Origin: Ralstonia insidiosa
GTDB taxonomy: Bacteria > Pseudomonadota > Gammaproteobacteria > Burkholderiales > Burkholderiaceae
Assembly: GCF_008801405.1 (NCBI RefSeq)
Contig: NZ_VZPV01000001.1
Location: 2,046,001-2,110,000 of the forward strand
Reading direction: 5' to 3'
DNA length: 64,000 nucleotides
The stretch's first letter is position 1. The number at the start of each line of letters is the position of its first letter. The notes beneath the pieces are model-generated. The model was not told the origin of the DNA. It saw only the letters and a list, made by a program, of their open reading frames with translations, and did not search any database. A program made the translations under genes and the position numbers. Shown here in pieces: positions 44,750 to 56,000 of the stretch.

Positions 44750-44826
44750 GGAGCGGTAGTTCAGTCGGTTAGAATACCGGCCTGTCACGCCGGGGGTCGC
44801 GGGTTCGAGTCCCGTCCGCTCCGCCA
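44750..44826 (+). tRNA. tRNA-Asp (anticodon GTC)
   Basis: 77 bases with encoded CCA. The acceptor stem GGAGCGG pairs with CCGCTCC. The anticodon loop CTGTCAC gives GTC, and the T-arm has GGGTTCGAGTCCC. It lies 45 bases after tRNA-Val on the same strand, so the two are probably one transcript ended by the terminator just downstream. Confidence 0.97.
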
Positions 44827-44835
44827 GAACATAGC

Positions 44836-44865
44836 AAAGGCCCGACTTGTTCGGGCCTTTGACTT
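44836..44865 (+). terminator. Terminator of the tRNA-Val/tRNA-Asp transcript
   Basis: AAAGGCCCGA (44836-44845) pairs perfectly with TCGGGCCTTT (44851-44860) around CTTGT, followed by GACTTTT. It begins 10 bases after the tRNA-Asp CCA end. Confidence 0.88.
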
Positions 44866-44910
44866 TTCTGATCCTGCAGCTGAGGCACGCTCATTCGATG
44901 TGGGAGCCCT

Positions 44911-45483
44911 GTGTTGAAAACCATCCGGATTCTGACCGTCTCCGGCAGCCTGCGCGCTGCGTCCATCAACACAGCATTGCTGGCTGCTGCCACCGCTTTG
45001 GCGCCAGTTGGCGTCACCCTCGTGCCATTTGCGCGTCTCGGCGAGTTTCCCCTGTTCAATCCCGATACCGAATATCCATTGCCGGCACCCGTGCGGGCAT
45101 TTCGGGAGCAACTCAATGCAGCCGACGGCGTATTGATTGCCAGTCCTGAGTATGCGCATGGCGTAACCGGTGTCATGAAAAATGCGTTGGACTGGGTGGT
45201 AGGGTGCGAAGCATTTGTCCACAAGCCGACGGCCGTACTGAATGCATCAGCGCGTGCTGTGCACGCGGACGCAGCGCTCAAGGAGACCCTCTTGGTCATG
45301 TCAGCAGATCTCGTACAGGAGGCGTCCGTCACGCTGCCGGCGCTTGGCGCAAGGCTCGACGCGGGAGGCATCGCTGCGCATCCTGAGATTGCCTTTGCTT
45401 TGCGCGAGGCATTGGCCGCGCTGCAACGACACATCGTTAATCGAAGATTGAGGGCGAATTGCCGGCCGGACTCATTGGCCTGA
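44911..45483 (+). CDS. NADPH-dependent FMN reductase family protein
   Basis: 190 residues of the flavodoxin-fold NAD(P)H:FMN/quinone reductase family (PF03358). The FMN phosphate loop is SGSLRAASINTALL (residues 11-24). The second flavin-contact motif SPEYAHGVTGVMKNALDWVVG (about 80-100) is characteristic. It would reduce FMN, quinones or a similar acceptor with NAD(P)H; the physiological substrate is unclear. The start is GTG at 44911 or the adjacent TTG at 44914; GGGAG lies at 44902-44906, which fits both. It stands alone between the tRNA terminator and ppiD. Confidence 0.87.
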   Translation: MLKTIRILTVSGSLRAASINTALLAAATALAPVGVTLVPFARLGEFPLFNPDTEYPLPAPVRAFREQLNAADGVLIASPEYAHGVTGVMKNALDWVVGCEAFVHKPTAVLNASARAVHADAALKETLLVMSADLVQEASVTLPALGARLDAGGIAAHPEIAFALREALAALQRHIVNRRLRANCRPDSLA

Positions 45484-45537
45484 TCGTCGAGCCTGATAGA
45501 ATCGCCTGATTTCCCATCTTCTCCTCCTACGTTCAGC

Positions 45538-47484
45538 ATGCTTGAATTCGTACGTACGCATCGGCGCTTGATGTTTCTGGTGCTGCTGATTCTGGTGTTC
45601 CCTTCGTTCGTGTTTTTTGGCGTGCAGAGCTATTCGAGCTTCATGGACAGCTCGCACGACGCAGCCAAGGTCGACGGCAAGGTCATCACTACCGCCGAGG
45701 TCGACAATCGCGTGCGCGAGCAGACTGATCGCCTGCGCCAGATGCTGGGCGCGCAGTATGACCCGCGCCAGTTCGAAGGTCCGCAGATGCGTCGTGATGT
45801 GCTCGACGGCCTCATTCAGCAGCGCGTGCTCTCCAATGAAGTCGCGCATGCCAACCTGAACGTCTCGAACGACAAGGTTCGCGACACGATTTTGCAGATC
45901 CCAGCCGTGGCCGCGCTGCGCAAGCCGGATGGTTCGTTCGACGAGCAAGCCTATGTGCAACTGCTGGCCGCGCAGAACATGACGCCGGAGCAGTTGGAAA
46001 ACAACCTGCGCTTTGAGCTCGCGCAGCAGCAAATTCCGCAGTCGATCGTGTCGACGGCTTTTGTGCCGAAGTCGCTGGTGGACCACCTGATCCAGGTACG
46101 TGACCAGCAGCGCGAAGTGCAGGCCCTGGTGTTCAAGCCGACTGACTACGCTGCCAAGGTCAACGTCGACGACAAGGCCATCCAGGCCTATTACGACGCG
46201 CACCAGCAAGAGTTTTCGGTGCCAGAGCAGGTCAAGGCCGAGTACGTTGTGTTCTCGGGCGAAGACATGATGAAGCAGATTCCGGTCACGCCCGAGCAGA
46301 TCAAGGAGTACTACGATCAGAACGCCGCGCGCTTCAAGACCCAGGAAGAACGCCGCGCCGCGCACATCCTGATCAAGCTGCCGGACAACGCCAAGCCTGC
46401 CGACAAGGACGCCGCCAAGAAGAAGGCTGAAGAAGTGTTGACCGAGGTGCGCAAGAACCCGGCGAGCTTCGCCGAACTGGCCAAGAAGTACTCGGGCGAT
46501 CCGGGCTCGGCCGCGCAGGGCGGTGAACTGGGCTTCCTGGGCAAAGGCGCGACCGTTCCGCCGTTCGAGAACGCGCTGTTTGCGCTCAAGCAGCCGGGCG
46601 ACATCAGCGATGTCGTGCAGAGCGACTTCGGTTTCCACATCATCAAGCTTGAGGAGGTGAAGGGTGGTGGCGTGCAACCGCTGGAAGCCGTCAAGCCCGA
46701 GCTGGAACGCGAAGTGCGCACCCAGTTGGCCAACAAGAAGTACACCGAACTGGCCGACGCGTTCTCTAACGCGGTTGAAGATCAGTCTGACAGCCTGAAG
46801 CCGGTGGCCGACAAGCTGAAGCTGCAAATCCAGACCATCGACAACGTGACGCGCACGCCGAACCCGGCGCTGGCCAACAGCCCGATCGGCAACGAGAAGG
46901 TGCTCAAGGCGTTGTTTGCCGACGATGTCATCAAGAACCATCGCAATACGGCGGCCATCCAGGTTGGTCCGACGACGCTAGTGGCTGCGCGTGCGGCGGA
47001 ATATCGCCCGGCGACGGTCAAGAAGCTGGCCGACGTGCGTGAGCAGGTCAAGGCCAAGGTGATTGCTGAGCAAGCGGCTGCGCTGGCCAAGAAGGCCGGT
47101 GAAGAGAAGTTGGCTGCGGTGAAGCAGAGCAACAGTGCCGATGGCTTCGGCGCTGCGCAGACGGTGTCGCGTCAGCAGGCTCAGGGCACGCCGGTGCCGG
47201 CGCTCACGGCCATCCTGCGTGCCGATGCCACGAAGCTGCCGACCACCATTGGTGTCGACCTGGGTGCCCAAGGCTATGCGCTGTATCGCATCAACAAGGT
47301 GCTGCCGCCGGCCAACGTGGATGAAGCCCGCCGTACCGCCGATGCTCAGCAGTTGGCGCAAGCTGCAGGCCAGACCGAGTTCAACGCTTACTACGAAGCG
47401 CTGAAGGCCCGTGCAAAGGTGAAGATCAACAGCAGCGTGATTGACGCCAGCAAGCCCGCCAACACGGCAGACGATGGGTCCTGA
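45538..47484 (+). CDS. ppiD: Periplasmic folding chaperone/peptidyl-prolyl isomerase PpiD
   Basis: 648 residues, the usual PpiD size. A single N-terminal membrane anchor (LMFLVLLILVFPSFVFFG, about 11-28) is followed by a SurA-like N domain (about 35-190). A parvulin domain (about 270-375) begins EERRAAHILIKLPD and ends SDFGFHIIKLEEV. A C-terminal chaperone domain completes the protein. It is anchored in the inner membrane and helps newly exported proteins fold. ppiD commonly follows the lon-hupB-tRNA block in beta- and gammaproteobacteria. It ends at a strong bidirectional terminator shared with tesA. Confidence 0.93.
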   Translation: MLEFVRTHRRLMFLVLLILVFPSFVFFGVQSYSSFMDSSHDAAKVDGKVITTAEVDNRVREQTDRLRQMLGAQYDPRQFEGPQMRRDVLDGLIQQRVLSNEVAHANLNVSNDKVRDTILQIPAVAALRKPDGSFDEQAYVQLLAAQNMTPEQLENNLRFELAQQQIPQSIVSTAFVPKSLVDHLIQVRDQQREVQALVFKPTDYAAKVNVDDKAIQAYYDAHQQEFSVPEQVKAEYVVFSGEDMMKQIPVTPEQIKEYYDQNAARFKTQEERRAAHILIKLPDNAKPADKDAAKKKAEEVLTEVRKNPASFAELAKKYSGDPGSAAQGGELGFLGKGATVPPFENALFALKQPGDISDVVQSDFGFHIIKLEEVKGGGVQPLEAVKPELEREVRTQLANKKYTELADAFSNAVEDQSDSLKPVADKLKLQIQTIDNVTRTPNPALANSPIGNEKVLKALFADDVIKNHRNTAAIQVGPTTLVAARAAEYRPATVKKLADVREQVKAKVIAEQAAALAKKAGEEKLAAVKQSNSADGFGAAQTVSRQQAQGTPVPALTAILRADATKLPTTIGVDLGAQGYALYRINKVLPPANVDEARRTADAQQLAQAAGQTEFNAYYEALKARAKVKINSSVIDASKPANTADDGS

Positions 47485-47503
47485 TGGATCGCGTGTTTGA
47501 ATG

Positions 47504-47534
47504 AAAAAAGCCCGTCATCGCGACGGGCTTTTTT
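47504..47534. terminator. Bidirectional terminator between ppiD and tesA
   Basis: AAAAAAGCCCGTC (47504-47516) pairs perfectly with GACGGGCTTTTTT (47522-47534) around ATCGC. A and T runs on both flanks let it work for both convergent genes. Confidence 0.95.
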
Positions 47535-47554
47535 GTCGATGACGACGATGTCGA

Positions 47555-48235
47555 TTAACTGCCTGTGCGCTGTTTGAGTAGCGGCTCCAGCTTGGGCCAC
47601 ACGTTATCCAGCATCGTCGGTTGGGCCGCGGCAATCGGGTGGATGCGGTCTTCTTGGAACCAGTCAGGACGTTGGGCCACGCCTTCAAGCAGGAAGGGCA
47701 CCAGTGGCAGCTTGTACTGCTGCGACAGCTTGCCGTACATGGCGAAGAACCGGTCGCTGTAGTCGGGGCCATAGTTGGGCGGGATGCGCATGCCGATCAG
47801 CAGCACCCTGGCGCCCGCTGCCTGCGATGCATCGATCATCGCCTTCAGATTGGCCTCGCTGGAGGCAAGTGACAGACCGCGCAATGCGTCGTTGCCGCCC
47901 AGCTCCAAGATCACCACGGAGGGCTTCTCGCGCGCCAGCACAGCGGGCAGGCGTGAGCGGCCACCGGCCGTGGTATCGCCGCTGATGCTTGCATTGGCGA
48001 CGCTATAATCAGGCTTCCGTTCTTTGAGGCGCTTGTCGAGCAGTGCGACCCAGCCGGTGCCTTGCGCCAGGCCGTATCCCGCCGACAGGCTATCGCCCAG
48101 CACCACCACGCGATGCGCTGCGGGTGTGCTTTGCGCCGACACCTGCGTGACGGGCAGCATGCCGACCATAGTGCAGCCGAGTGCCGCTGCCAGTGCCTTC
48201 AAACTGCGCCTTCTACTACCTACCTGTCCAATCAT
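47555..48235 (-). CDS. tesA: Arylesterase/acyl-CoA thioesterase TesA (SGNH/GDSL hydrolase)
   Basis: 226 residues. A signal peptide (basic RRR, then ALAAALGCTMVGMLP, ending near VSAQS) exports it to the periplasm. The SGNH blocks are all present: VVVLGDSLSAGYG (serine), NASISGDTT (glycine block), LELGGNDALRG (asparagine) and DRIHP (aspartate and histidine). It hydrolyses esters and thioesters of short to medium chains. The frame is open far upstream, but the ATG at 48235 is the right one: it precedes the signal peptide directly and shares the CATG with the divergent ATPase gene start. The ribosome site GGAAGAC lies inside the other gene. Confidence 0.93.
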   Translation of the reverse strand: MIGQVGSRRRSLKALAAALGCTMVGMLPVTQVSAQSTPAAHRVVVLGDSLSAGYGLAQGTGWVALLDKRLKERKPDYSVANASISGDTTAGGRSRLPAVLAREKPSVVILELGGNDALRGLSLASSEANLKAMIDASQAAGARVLLIGMRIPPNYGPDYSDRFFAMYGKLSQQYKLPLVPFLLEGVAQRPDWFQEDRIHPIAAAQPTMLDNVWPKLEPLLKQRTGS

Positions 48236-48944
48236 GTCGTCTTCCGCTACCTGGGTGATTGAAGTCGATTCGCTGCACAAGACCGTGCGCGATGCCACCG
48301 GTGAGTTGCCTATTCTGAGCGATGTTGGCTTCCGTGTGGAAGCGGGCGAGATGCTGGCCATCGTCGGCGCGTCGGGCTCGGGCAAATCGACGTTGCTTGG
48401 GTTGCTGGCAGGGTTGGACTTGCCGAGTGCCGGCAAGGTCAAGCTGCTGGGTCACGATCTGTTCGGGCTGGATGAGGATGGCCGCGCAGCCGTCCGCGGC
48501 AGTCACGTGGGTTTCGTGTTTCAGTCGTTCCAGTTGCTGCCGCATCTGACCGCGCTGGAGAACGTGATGCTGCCGCTCGAACTGCAGGGCGATGTGAGTA
48601 CTGCGGAGATGCGCCGTCGCGCCACAACGCTGCTGGAGCGTGTCGGCCTGGGGGCGCGGCTTTCACACTATCCGAAGACGCTGTCAGGTGGCGAGCAGCA
48701 GCGTGTGGCACTGGCCCGTGCATTTGTCACCGAGCCAGACATCCTCTTCGCAGATGAACCGACGGGTAGCCTAGACACCGCTACCGGCGAGGCTGTCATC
48801 GCCTTGATGTTCGAGCTGAATCAGAGTGCAGGTTCCACGCTCGTGCTGGTCACGCACGACCGCTCGGTTGCGGCGCGCTGCAACCGCATCCTCACCATTG
48901 AAGCGGGTCATCTGGTCGGCGACGAGACCGTCACCGAGCTTTGA
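48234..48944 (+). CDS. ybbA: ABC transporter ATPase, YbbA/LolD-type
   Basis: 236 residues of the MacB/LolD/YbbA ATPase group. Walker A is VGASGSGKSTLLG (about 48-60), the signature LSGGEQQRVALARAF (about 147-161) and Walker B ILFADEPTGSLD (about 168-179). Such ATPases power extraction of lipids or lipoproteins with a FtsX-like permease. The start codon overlaps that of the divergent tesA gene (shared CATG). In E. coli ybbA is also divergent from tesA but is followed by the permease gene ybbP. Here the next gene is pgi on the opposite strand, 4 bases after the stop, so no permease partner is encoded in the window. Confidence 0.9.
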   Translation: MSSSATWVIEVDSLHKTVRDATGELPILSDVGFRVEAGEMLAIVGASGSGKSTLLGLLAGLDLPSAGKVKLLGHDLFGLDEDGRAAVRGSHVGFVFQSFQLLPHLTALENVMLPLELQGDVSTAEMRRRATTLLERVGLGARLSHYPKTLSGGEQQRVALARAFVTEPDILFADEPTGSLDTATGEAVIALMFELNQSAGSTLVLVTHDRSVAARCNRILTIEAGHLVGDETVTEL

Positions 48945-48948
48945 TCGA

Positions 48949-50580
<1,632 letters not shown>

Positions 50581-50629
50581 TGAGTAGCAAAAACGAATGC
50601 GCAGTATAACGGCGCGACATGGCGCTTTT

Positions 50630-52249
50630 CTATCCGCGCGTGTCTGACGCCAGCAGTGCGTTGAGTGCGCGCCGTGCTGGGGCGCACAGTTCACTTGCGT
50701 ACAGGCCGATCGGGCCCTCACCCGAGGCAACCAGATCGTCCGCCGCCCGGCCATGCAGCCAGACGGCGGACAGCGCCGCCTCGCGTGCCGGCACGCCCTG
50801 CGCAAGCAACGCGCCCACCATACCGGTGAGCACGTCGCCCGTGCCGCCCGAGGCCAGACCGCCGTTGCCCGTCGGGTTGACGGCGGGTGTCATGCCCGGG
50901 GCAGTAATCACAGTGCCTGAACCCTTGAGTACGACGACGGCACCCGTCCGGTTGACGAGTGCCTTGGCGGCGGCCAGACGGTCGCGCTGGACGGTCGGTG
51001 CGTCGAGCTGCAGCAGGCGCGCCGCCTCAAGCGGATGCGGTGTCAGCACCACCGGCACGCCGCTCTGCGCCAACTGCGTCAGATGTGCGAGCAGCGCGGG
51101 CACCTTGGCAAACAGGTTCAGTGCGTCGGCATCGAACACCGCGGGGATGCGCGACGACAGCATCCGATCCAGCAGATGGTCGAGCGCCGCTTCGGCATCC
51201 TTGGCGGTACTCATGCCTGGGCCCACGGCCAGCGCTTGCATGCTGCCCAGGTCGAGCGTGCCCCATGTATGCAGCATCAGCTCGGGCTGAGCGGAGTCCA
51301 CACGCGGCGCATCCGCCGCCAGCGACACAACGTGCACCTTGCCCGCGCCCAGGTACAGCGCCCCACGTGCAGTCAGCAGCGGGGCGCCCACCATGCCATG
51401 TGCGCCTCCGACGATCGCCACGCTGCCATACGACCCTTTGTGACCGTCGTGCCTGCGACGCGGCAGATGGGCGAGCCAGCGTGCGGGCGTGTTGACGATC
51501 GCTTCCGCTTCAATCACACCGTCGTACGCAGGCTGCGCGGCCTGCAGGTCAGCCAGTGCGATGTCGCCGGCAGCATCGCGACCGCCGCCGGTCAGCAAGC
51601 CCGGTTTGGCCGCGAGGAACGTGAGCGTGGCACGTGCACGCACGACGGGCGATCCCGGTGCCAGCGGTTGGCCCGTATCGCCATTCAGCCCAGAGGGAAT
51701 GTCGAGCGCATACACCGGCAGGCCGCTGGCATTGAGCGTGTCGACCAGCGCTGCATGCAGCCCGGTCAGCGGCCGCGCCAGCCCGATGCCGAACAGCCCA
51801 TCGACGATGGCCGTGGTCGTAGCTGGCACGGAGGCGGGTGTGTGCAGAGGTTCGATCGGCACGTTGGCAGCGCGCGCCTCGGTCCACGCGCGGTGGGCAT
51901 CGTCGGGCAGCTTGGCCGGATCGGCTGCCAGCCACACGGTGACGGCGCGGCCCGCCAGGTGCAGCACAGTGGCTGCGACCAGGGCGTCACCGCCATTGTT
52001 GCCAGGGCCGGCGACAAAGAGCAGATGGCCGTGTGGCGCCCGCGTCTGAAGCCAGTCGGCGGCGGCCTCGCCGGCGCGGGCCATCAGGGTGAACGGGGCG
52101 AGGGAGCGGTAAGCAGCGGCTTCCAGTGCGCGAACGCCTGCTGTGCCGAAGAGCAGGTCGGCGCCGTGGTGCGCGGCCAAGGCGCCGTTGATGAGGATTT
52201 CGCGCCAGGTCGGATGTGCGGACATGATGGGTCTAACCAGGGCAGACAT
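50630..52249 (-). CDS. nnrD: Bifunctional NAD(P)H-hydrate epimerase / ADP-dependent NAD(P)H-hydrate dehydratase
   Basis: 539 residues, a fusion of NnrE (YjeF_N) and NnrD. The N-terminal epimerase (about 20-245) has LLFVAGPGNNGGDALVAA and IVDGLFGIGLARPL. The C-terminal ribokinase-like dehydratase (about 260-530) has KGSYGSVAIVGGAHGMVGAPLL, AVGPGMSTAKDAEA, VLTPHPLEAARLL and the nucleotide/active-site loop NGGLASGGTGDVLTGMVGALLAQG. Together they repair hydrated NADH and NADPH. The start could be ATG 52249 or ATG 52225. It is divergent from the MarR-type gene across 67 bases. Confidence 0.95.
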   Translation of the reverse strand: MSALVRPIMSAHPTWREILINGALAAHHGADLLFGTAGVRALEAAAYRSLAPFTLMARAGEAAADWLQTRAPHGHLLFVAGPGNNGGDALVAATVLHLAGRAVTVWLAADPAKLPDDAHRAWTEARAANVPIEPLHTPASVPATTTAIVDGLFGIGLARPLTGLHAALVDTLNASGLPVYALDIPSGLNGDTGQPLAPGSPVVRARATLTFLAAKPGLLTGGGRDAAGDIALADLQAAQPAYDGVIEAEAIVNTPARWLAHLPRRRHDGHKGSYGSVAIVGGAHGMVGAPLLTARGALYLGAGKVHVVSLAADAPRVDSAQPELMLHTWGTLDLGSMQALAVGPGMSTAKDAEAALDHLLDRMLSSRIPAVFDADALNLFAKVPALLAHLTQLAQSGVPVVLTPHPLEAARLLQLDAPTVQRDRLAAAKALVNRTGAVVVLKGSGTVITAPGMTPAVNPTGNGGLASGGTGDVLTGMVGALLAQGVPAREAALSAVWLHGRAADDLVASGEGPIGLYASELCAPARRALNALLASDTRG

Positions 52250-52316
52250 GACGATCTATTCTCTTACAATAGCCTGCGTCTCCGACTGTTTTCGATCCTT
52301 TTTCCCCGAGTTGCGC

Positions 52317-52883
52317 ATGTCTAAATCGCCCTCCACCCCGAAAGCCGATCTGCCGGAAGTCGCTGCCAATGAAGGAAGCAAGGGCGGGCCGATCGTGTCT
52401 TCGTCGCATCTGGTGTCGGCGCGCAGCCCGGAGTTGTCGGAGTTCGAGTTTGCACTCAACACCGCCTACAACGCCTACAACCGCTGGTGCGTGCGCTGCA
52501 TGGCCGCCGCGGGCGTGCGCGACCTGACCTTCCTCGATGTGCTGGTGGTGCATCACGTCAACCACCGGGGCCGCGCCAAGCGGCTGGCCGACATCTGCTT
52601 CGTGCTGAATGTGGAAGACACCCATCTGGTGACGTATTCCCTTAAGAAACTGCAGGGAATGGAGCTGGTGGAGGGCACGCGCAGCGGCAAGGAAGTCACC
52701 TATACCACCACGGCTGCTGGCGAAAAGGCCTGCGCCCGCTACCGCGATATCCGCGAGCAGTGCCTGACCAGCAATATTTCGCCCAGTGGCGAAGAAAATG
52801 CTGAGATTGGCGAGCTGGCGCGCCTGCTGCGCGTGCTGACGGGCCTGTACGAGCAGGCCGCGCGCTCGGCGACGTCGCTGTAA
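52317..52883 (+). CDS. MarR-type winged-helix DNA-binding protein
   Basis: 188 residues. The central part (about 60-150) is a winged helix: TFLDVLVVHHVNHRGRAKRLADICFVLNVEDTHLVTYSLKKLQGMELV has the helix-turn-helix and recognition helix, and SGKEVTYTTTAAGEKAC the wing. The 45-residue N-terminal extension is polar. The C-terminal LARLLRVLTGLYEQAAR is a dimerisation-type helix. The effector and targets are unknown. A -10-like TACAAT at 52265-52270 lies in the gap to nnrD/nnrE, without a clear -35. It could regulate the divergent gene or purL, 147 bases downstream, but nothing shows this. Confidence 0.82.
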   Translation: MSKSPSTPKADLPEVAANEGSKGGPIVSSSHLVSARSPELSEFEFALNTAYNAYNRWCVRCMAAAGVRDLTFLDVLVVHHVNHRGRAKRLADICFVLNVEDTHLVTYSLKKLQGMELVEGTRSGKEVTYTTTAAGEKACARYRDIREQCLTSNISPSGEENAEIGELARLLRVLTGLYEQAARSATSL

Positions 52884-53030
52884 AACACCTGTTTCAGCCT
52901 CGGCAAGGGCCGTGGCGGACGATTTCCGGCGGATTTGACCGTCGGTAACAGGGGCTGGGCAAGGTACAATAGCGGTTTTCCCGCGCACGCCGGGAAAACT
53001 CCTCTTCCAGCGACTCCTGCCTTGCCCACC

Positions 53031-56000
53031 ATGGCGCATTTCTCGTGCTTTCCCGGCGCTCTCGCGCTGTCCGCCTTCCGCCAGCAACGCCTGCTTTCCA
53101 CCCTCAAGCGCATCGATCCGGAGATCGAAGCCGTCAGTGCCCAGTACCTGCACTTCGTGGCTGCCGACACGCCGCTGTCGGCCGATGAATCTGCCCGTGT
53201 GCAAGCGCTGCTGACCTACGGCTCGCCCGCACCGGCCGATGTCGAGGGCGACCGCTTCGTGGTCATCCCGCGCTTCGGCACGATTTCGCCGTGGGCCAGC
53301 AAGGCGACCGAAATCGCCCGCCACTGCGCGCTGCCGCAGATCCACCGCATCGAACGCGGCGTGGAGTTCACCGTCACCCGCAAGAAGGGCCTCCTGGGGG
53401 CGCTCACCGGCAGCCGCAAACATCTGGACGACGCCACCCGCGCCGCCGTGGCCGAACACCTGCACGACCGCATGACCGAAGTGGTGATCGACTCGCGCGA
53501 AGCCGGCTACGGCCTGTTCGACGTGCTGCCCGCCAAGGCATTGCGCTTTGTCGATATCGCCGGTGGTCGCCAAGCGCTGGAAGCCGCCAACGTCGAAATG
53601 GGCCTGGCCCTGTCCGACGACGAAATCGACTATCTGGTCGACGCCTACCGCAAGCTCGAACGCAACCCGACCGACGTCGAGTTGATGATGTTCGCGCAGG
53701 CCAACAGCGAGCACTGCCGCCACAAGATCTTCAACGCCGACTGGACCATCGACGGCGAAACGCAGGACAAGTCGCTCTTCGCGATGATCCGCAACACGCA
53801 CCAGCTCGCGCCGCAGGGCACGATCGTGGCGTATTCGGACAATGCCGCGGTGATGGAAGGCGGCATGGCCGAGCGCTGGTTCCCGCACGCGGGCACCGAA
53901 GCCGCAACGGGCGTGCCGCAATACAACCGTCGCGAGGCGCTCACGCACACGCTGATGAAGGTGGAGACGCACAACCACCCGACGGCCATTTCGCCGTTCC
54001 CGGGCGCGTCGACTGGCGCGGGCGGTGAGATCCGCGACGAAGGTGCGACCGGTCGTGGCGCCAAGCCGAAGGCAGGCCTGACTGGCTTTACCGTGTCGAA
54101 CCTGCTGCTGCCCGAAGCCGTGCAATCGTGGGAAAACGCCCGCGACACCGCACAGCCCGTGGCACACCGCAATCCCGACGAAGCTGCAGCCGGCCCCATC
54201 GGCAAGCCTGAGCGCATCGCCTCGCCGCTGCAGATCATGATCGAAGGCCCGATCGGCGGCGCCGCGTTCAACAACGAATTCGGCCGGCCCAACCTGGGTG
54301 GCTATTTCCGTGTCTACGAGCAGAACGTGGGCGGCACCGTGCGCGGCTATCACAAGCCGATCATGATTGCCGGCGGCATCGGCAATATCGATGCCGGCCA
54401 CACGCACAAGCACGGCCTGCCGGCCGGCACGCTGCTGATTGCACTGGGCGGCCCCGGCATGCGCATCGGCATGGGCGGCGGTGCTGCCAGCTCGATGGCC
54501 ACCGGCACCAACACGGCCGACCTGGACTTCGACTCGGTCCAGCGCGGTAACCCCGAAATGCAGCGCCGCGCGCAGGAAGTCATCAATGCGTGCTGGGCGC
54601 TGGGTGCAGACAACCCGATCCTGTCGATTCACGACGTGGGCGCGGGCGGTATCTCCAACGCTTTCCCGGAAATCGTGGACGGCGCGGAGAAGGGCGCACG
54701 CTTCGACCTGCGCCAGGTGCACCTGGAAGAGTCGGGCCTGAGCCCCGCAGAAATCTGGTGCAACGAATCGCAGGAGCGCTACACGCTGGCGATCGCCCCG
54801 GGTGATTTCCCGCGCTTCCAGGCCATGTGCGAGCGCGAGCGCGCGCCGTTCTCGGTGGTCGGTTTCGCCACGGATGAACAGCAACTGCAAGTGGTCGACA
54901 GCGATGCCCCGGTCGATAGCGCCGACCATTTCCCGGTCAACATGCCGATGGACGTGCTGCTCGGCAAGCCGCCGCGCATGCACCGCGACGTGCACCGCGT
55001 GTCGCAGGAGCTGCCGGAAGTCGATGTCACCGGCCTGGATCTGGAAGTTGTTGCGCGCGACGTGCTGCGCCACCCAACCGTCGCCAGCAAGTCGTTCCTC
55101 ATCACCATCGGCGACCGCACCGTCGGCGGTCTGAACACGCGCGACCAGATGGTCGGCCCGTGGCAAGTGCCGGTGGCCGACGTTGCCGTCACCACGCTCG
55201 ACTACAAGGGCTACACCGGCGAAGCAATGACGATGGGCGAGCGCACGCCGCTGGCCGTCATCAACGCACCGGCATCGGGCCGCATGGCGATTGGCGAGTC
55301 CATCACCAACATCGCTGCTGCGCCGATCGATTCGCTCACGCAACTCAAGCTGTCGGCCAACTGGATGGCCGCCTGCGGCGTGAACGGCGAAGACGCCCGT
55401 CTGTACGACACCGTCAAGGCGGTCGGCATGGAGCTGTGCCCGGCGCTGGGCATCAGCATTCCGGTGGGCAAGGATTCGTTGTCGATGCGCACCAAGTGGG
55501 AAGACGACGGCACGGCCAAGGAAGTGGTCGCGCCGGTGTCGCTCATCGTCTCGGCGTTCGCGCCCGTGACGGACGTGCGCAAGACGCTCACCCCGCAACT
55601 CAAGCAAGTCGAATCGGCCAATGCGCCGGCCGACACCACGCTGATCCTCATCGACCTGGGCCGCGGCAAGAACCGCATGGGCGGCAGCATCCTCGCGCAG
55701 GTCACACAGCAGATCGGTAACAGCGTGCCGGACGTGGATGACGCGGAAGACCTCAAGCGCTTCTTCGCGGCAATCCAACAACTGAACGCCAGCGGTTCGC
55801 TGCTCGCTTACCACGATCGTTCCGACGGCGGCCTGTGGGCGACCGTCTGCGAAATGGCGTTTGCCGGCCACTGCGGCGTGTCGATCAACGTCGACATGCT
55901 CACACTGGACGATGCAGCCGACCACGGCGACGCCAAGAACTGGGCACAGCAAGTCTCCGGTCGTCGTGCCGATCTGACGCTGCGCGCACTGTTCTCTGAA

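Noticed and set aside
52935..52970. TTGACC and TACAAT upstream of purL as a sigma-70 promoter
   Set aside because: The gap is 24 bases, too long for one promoter. The TACAAT alone is mentioned as a possible -10.
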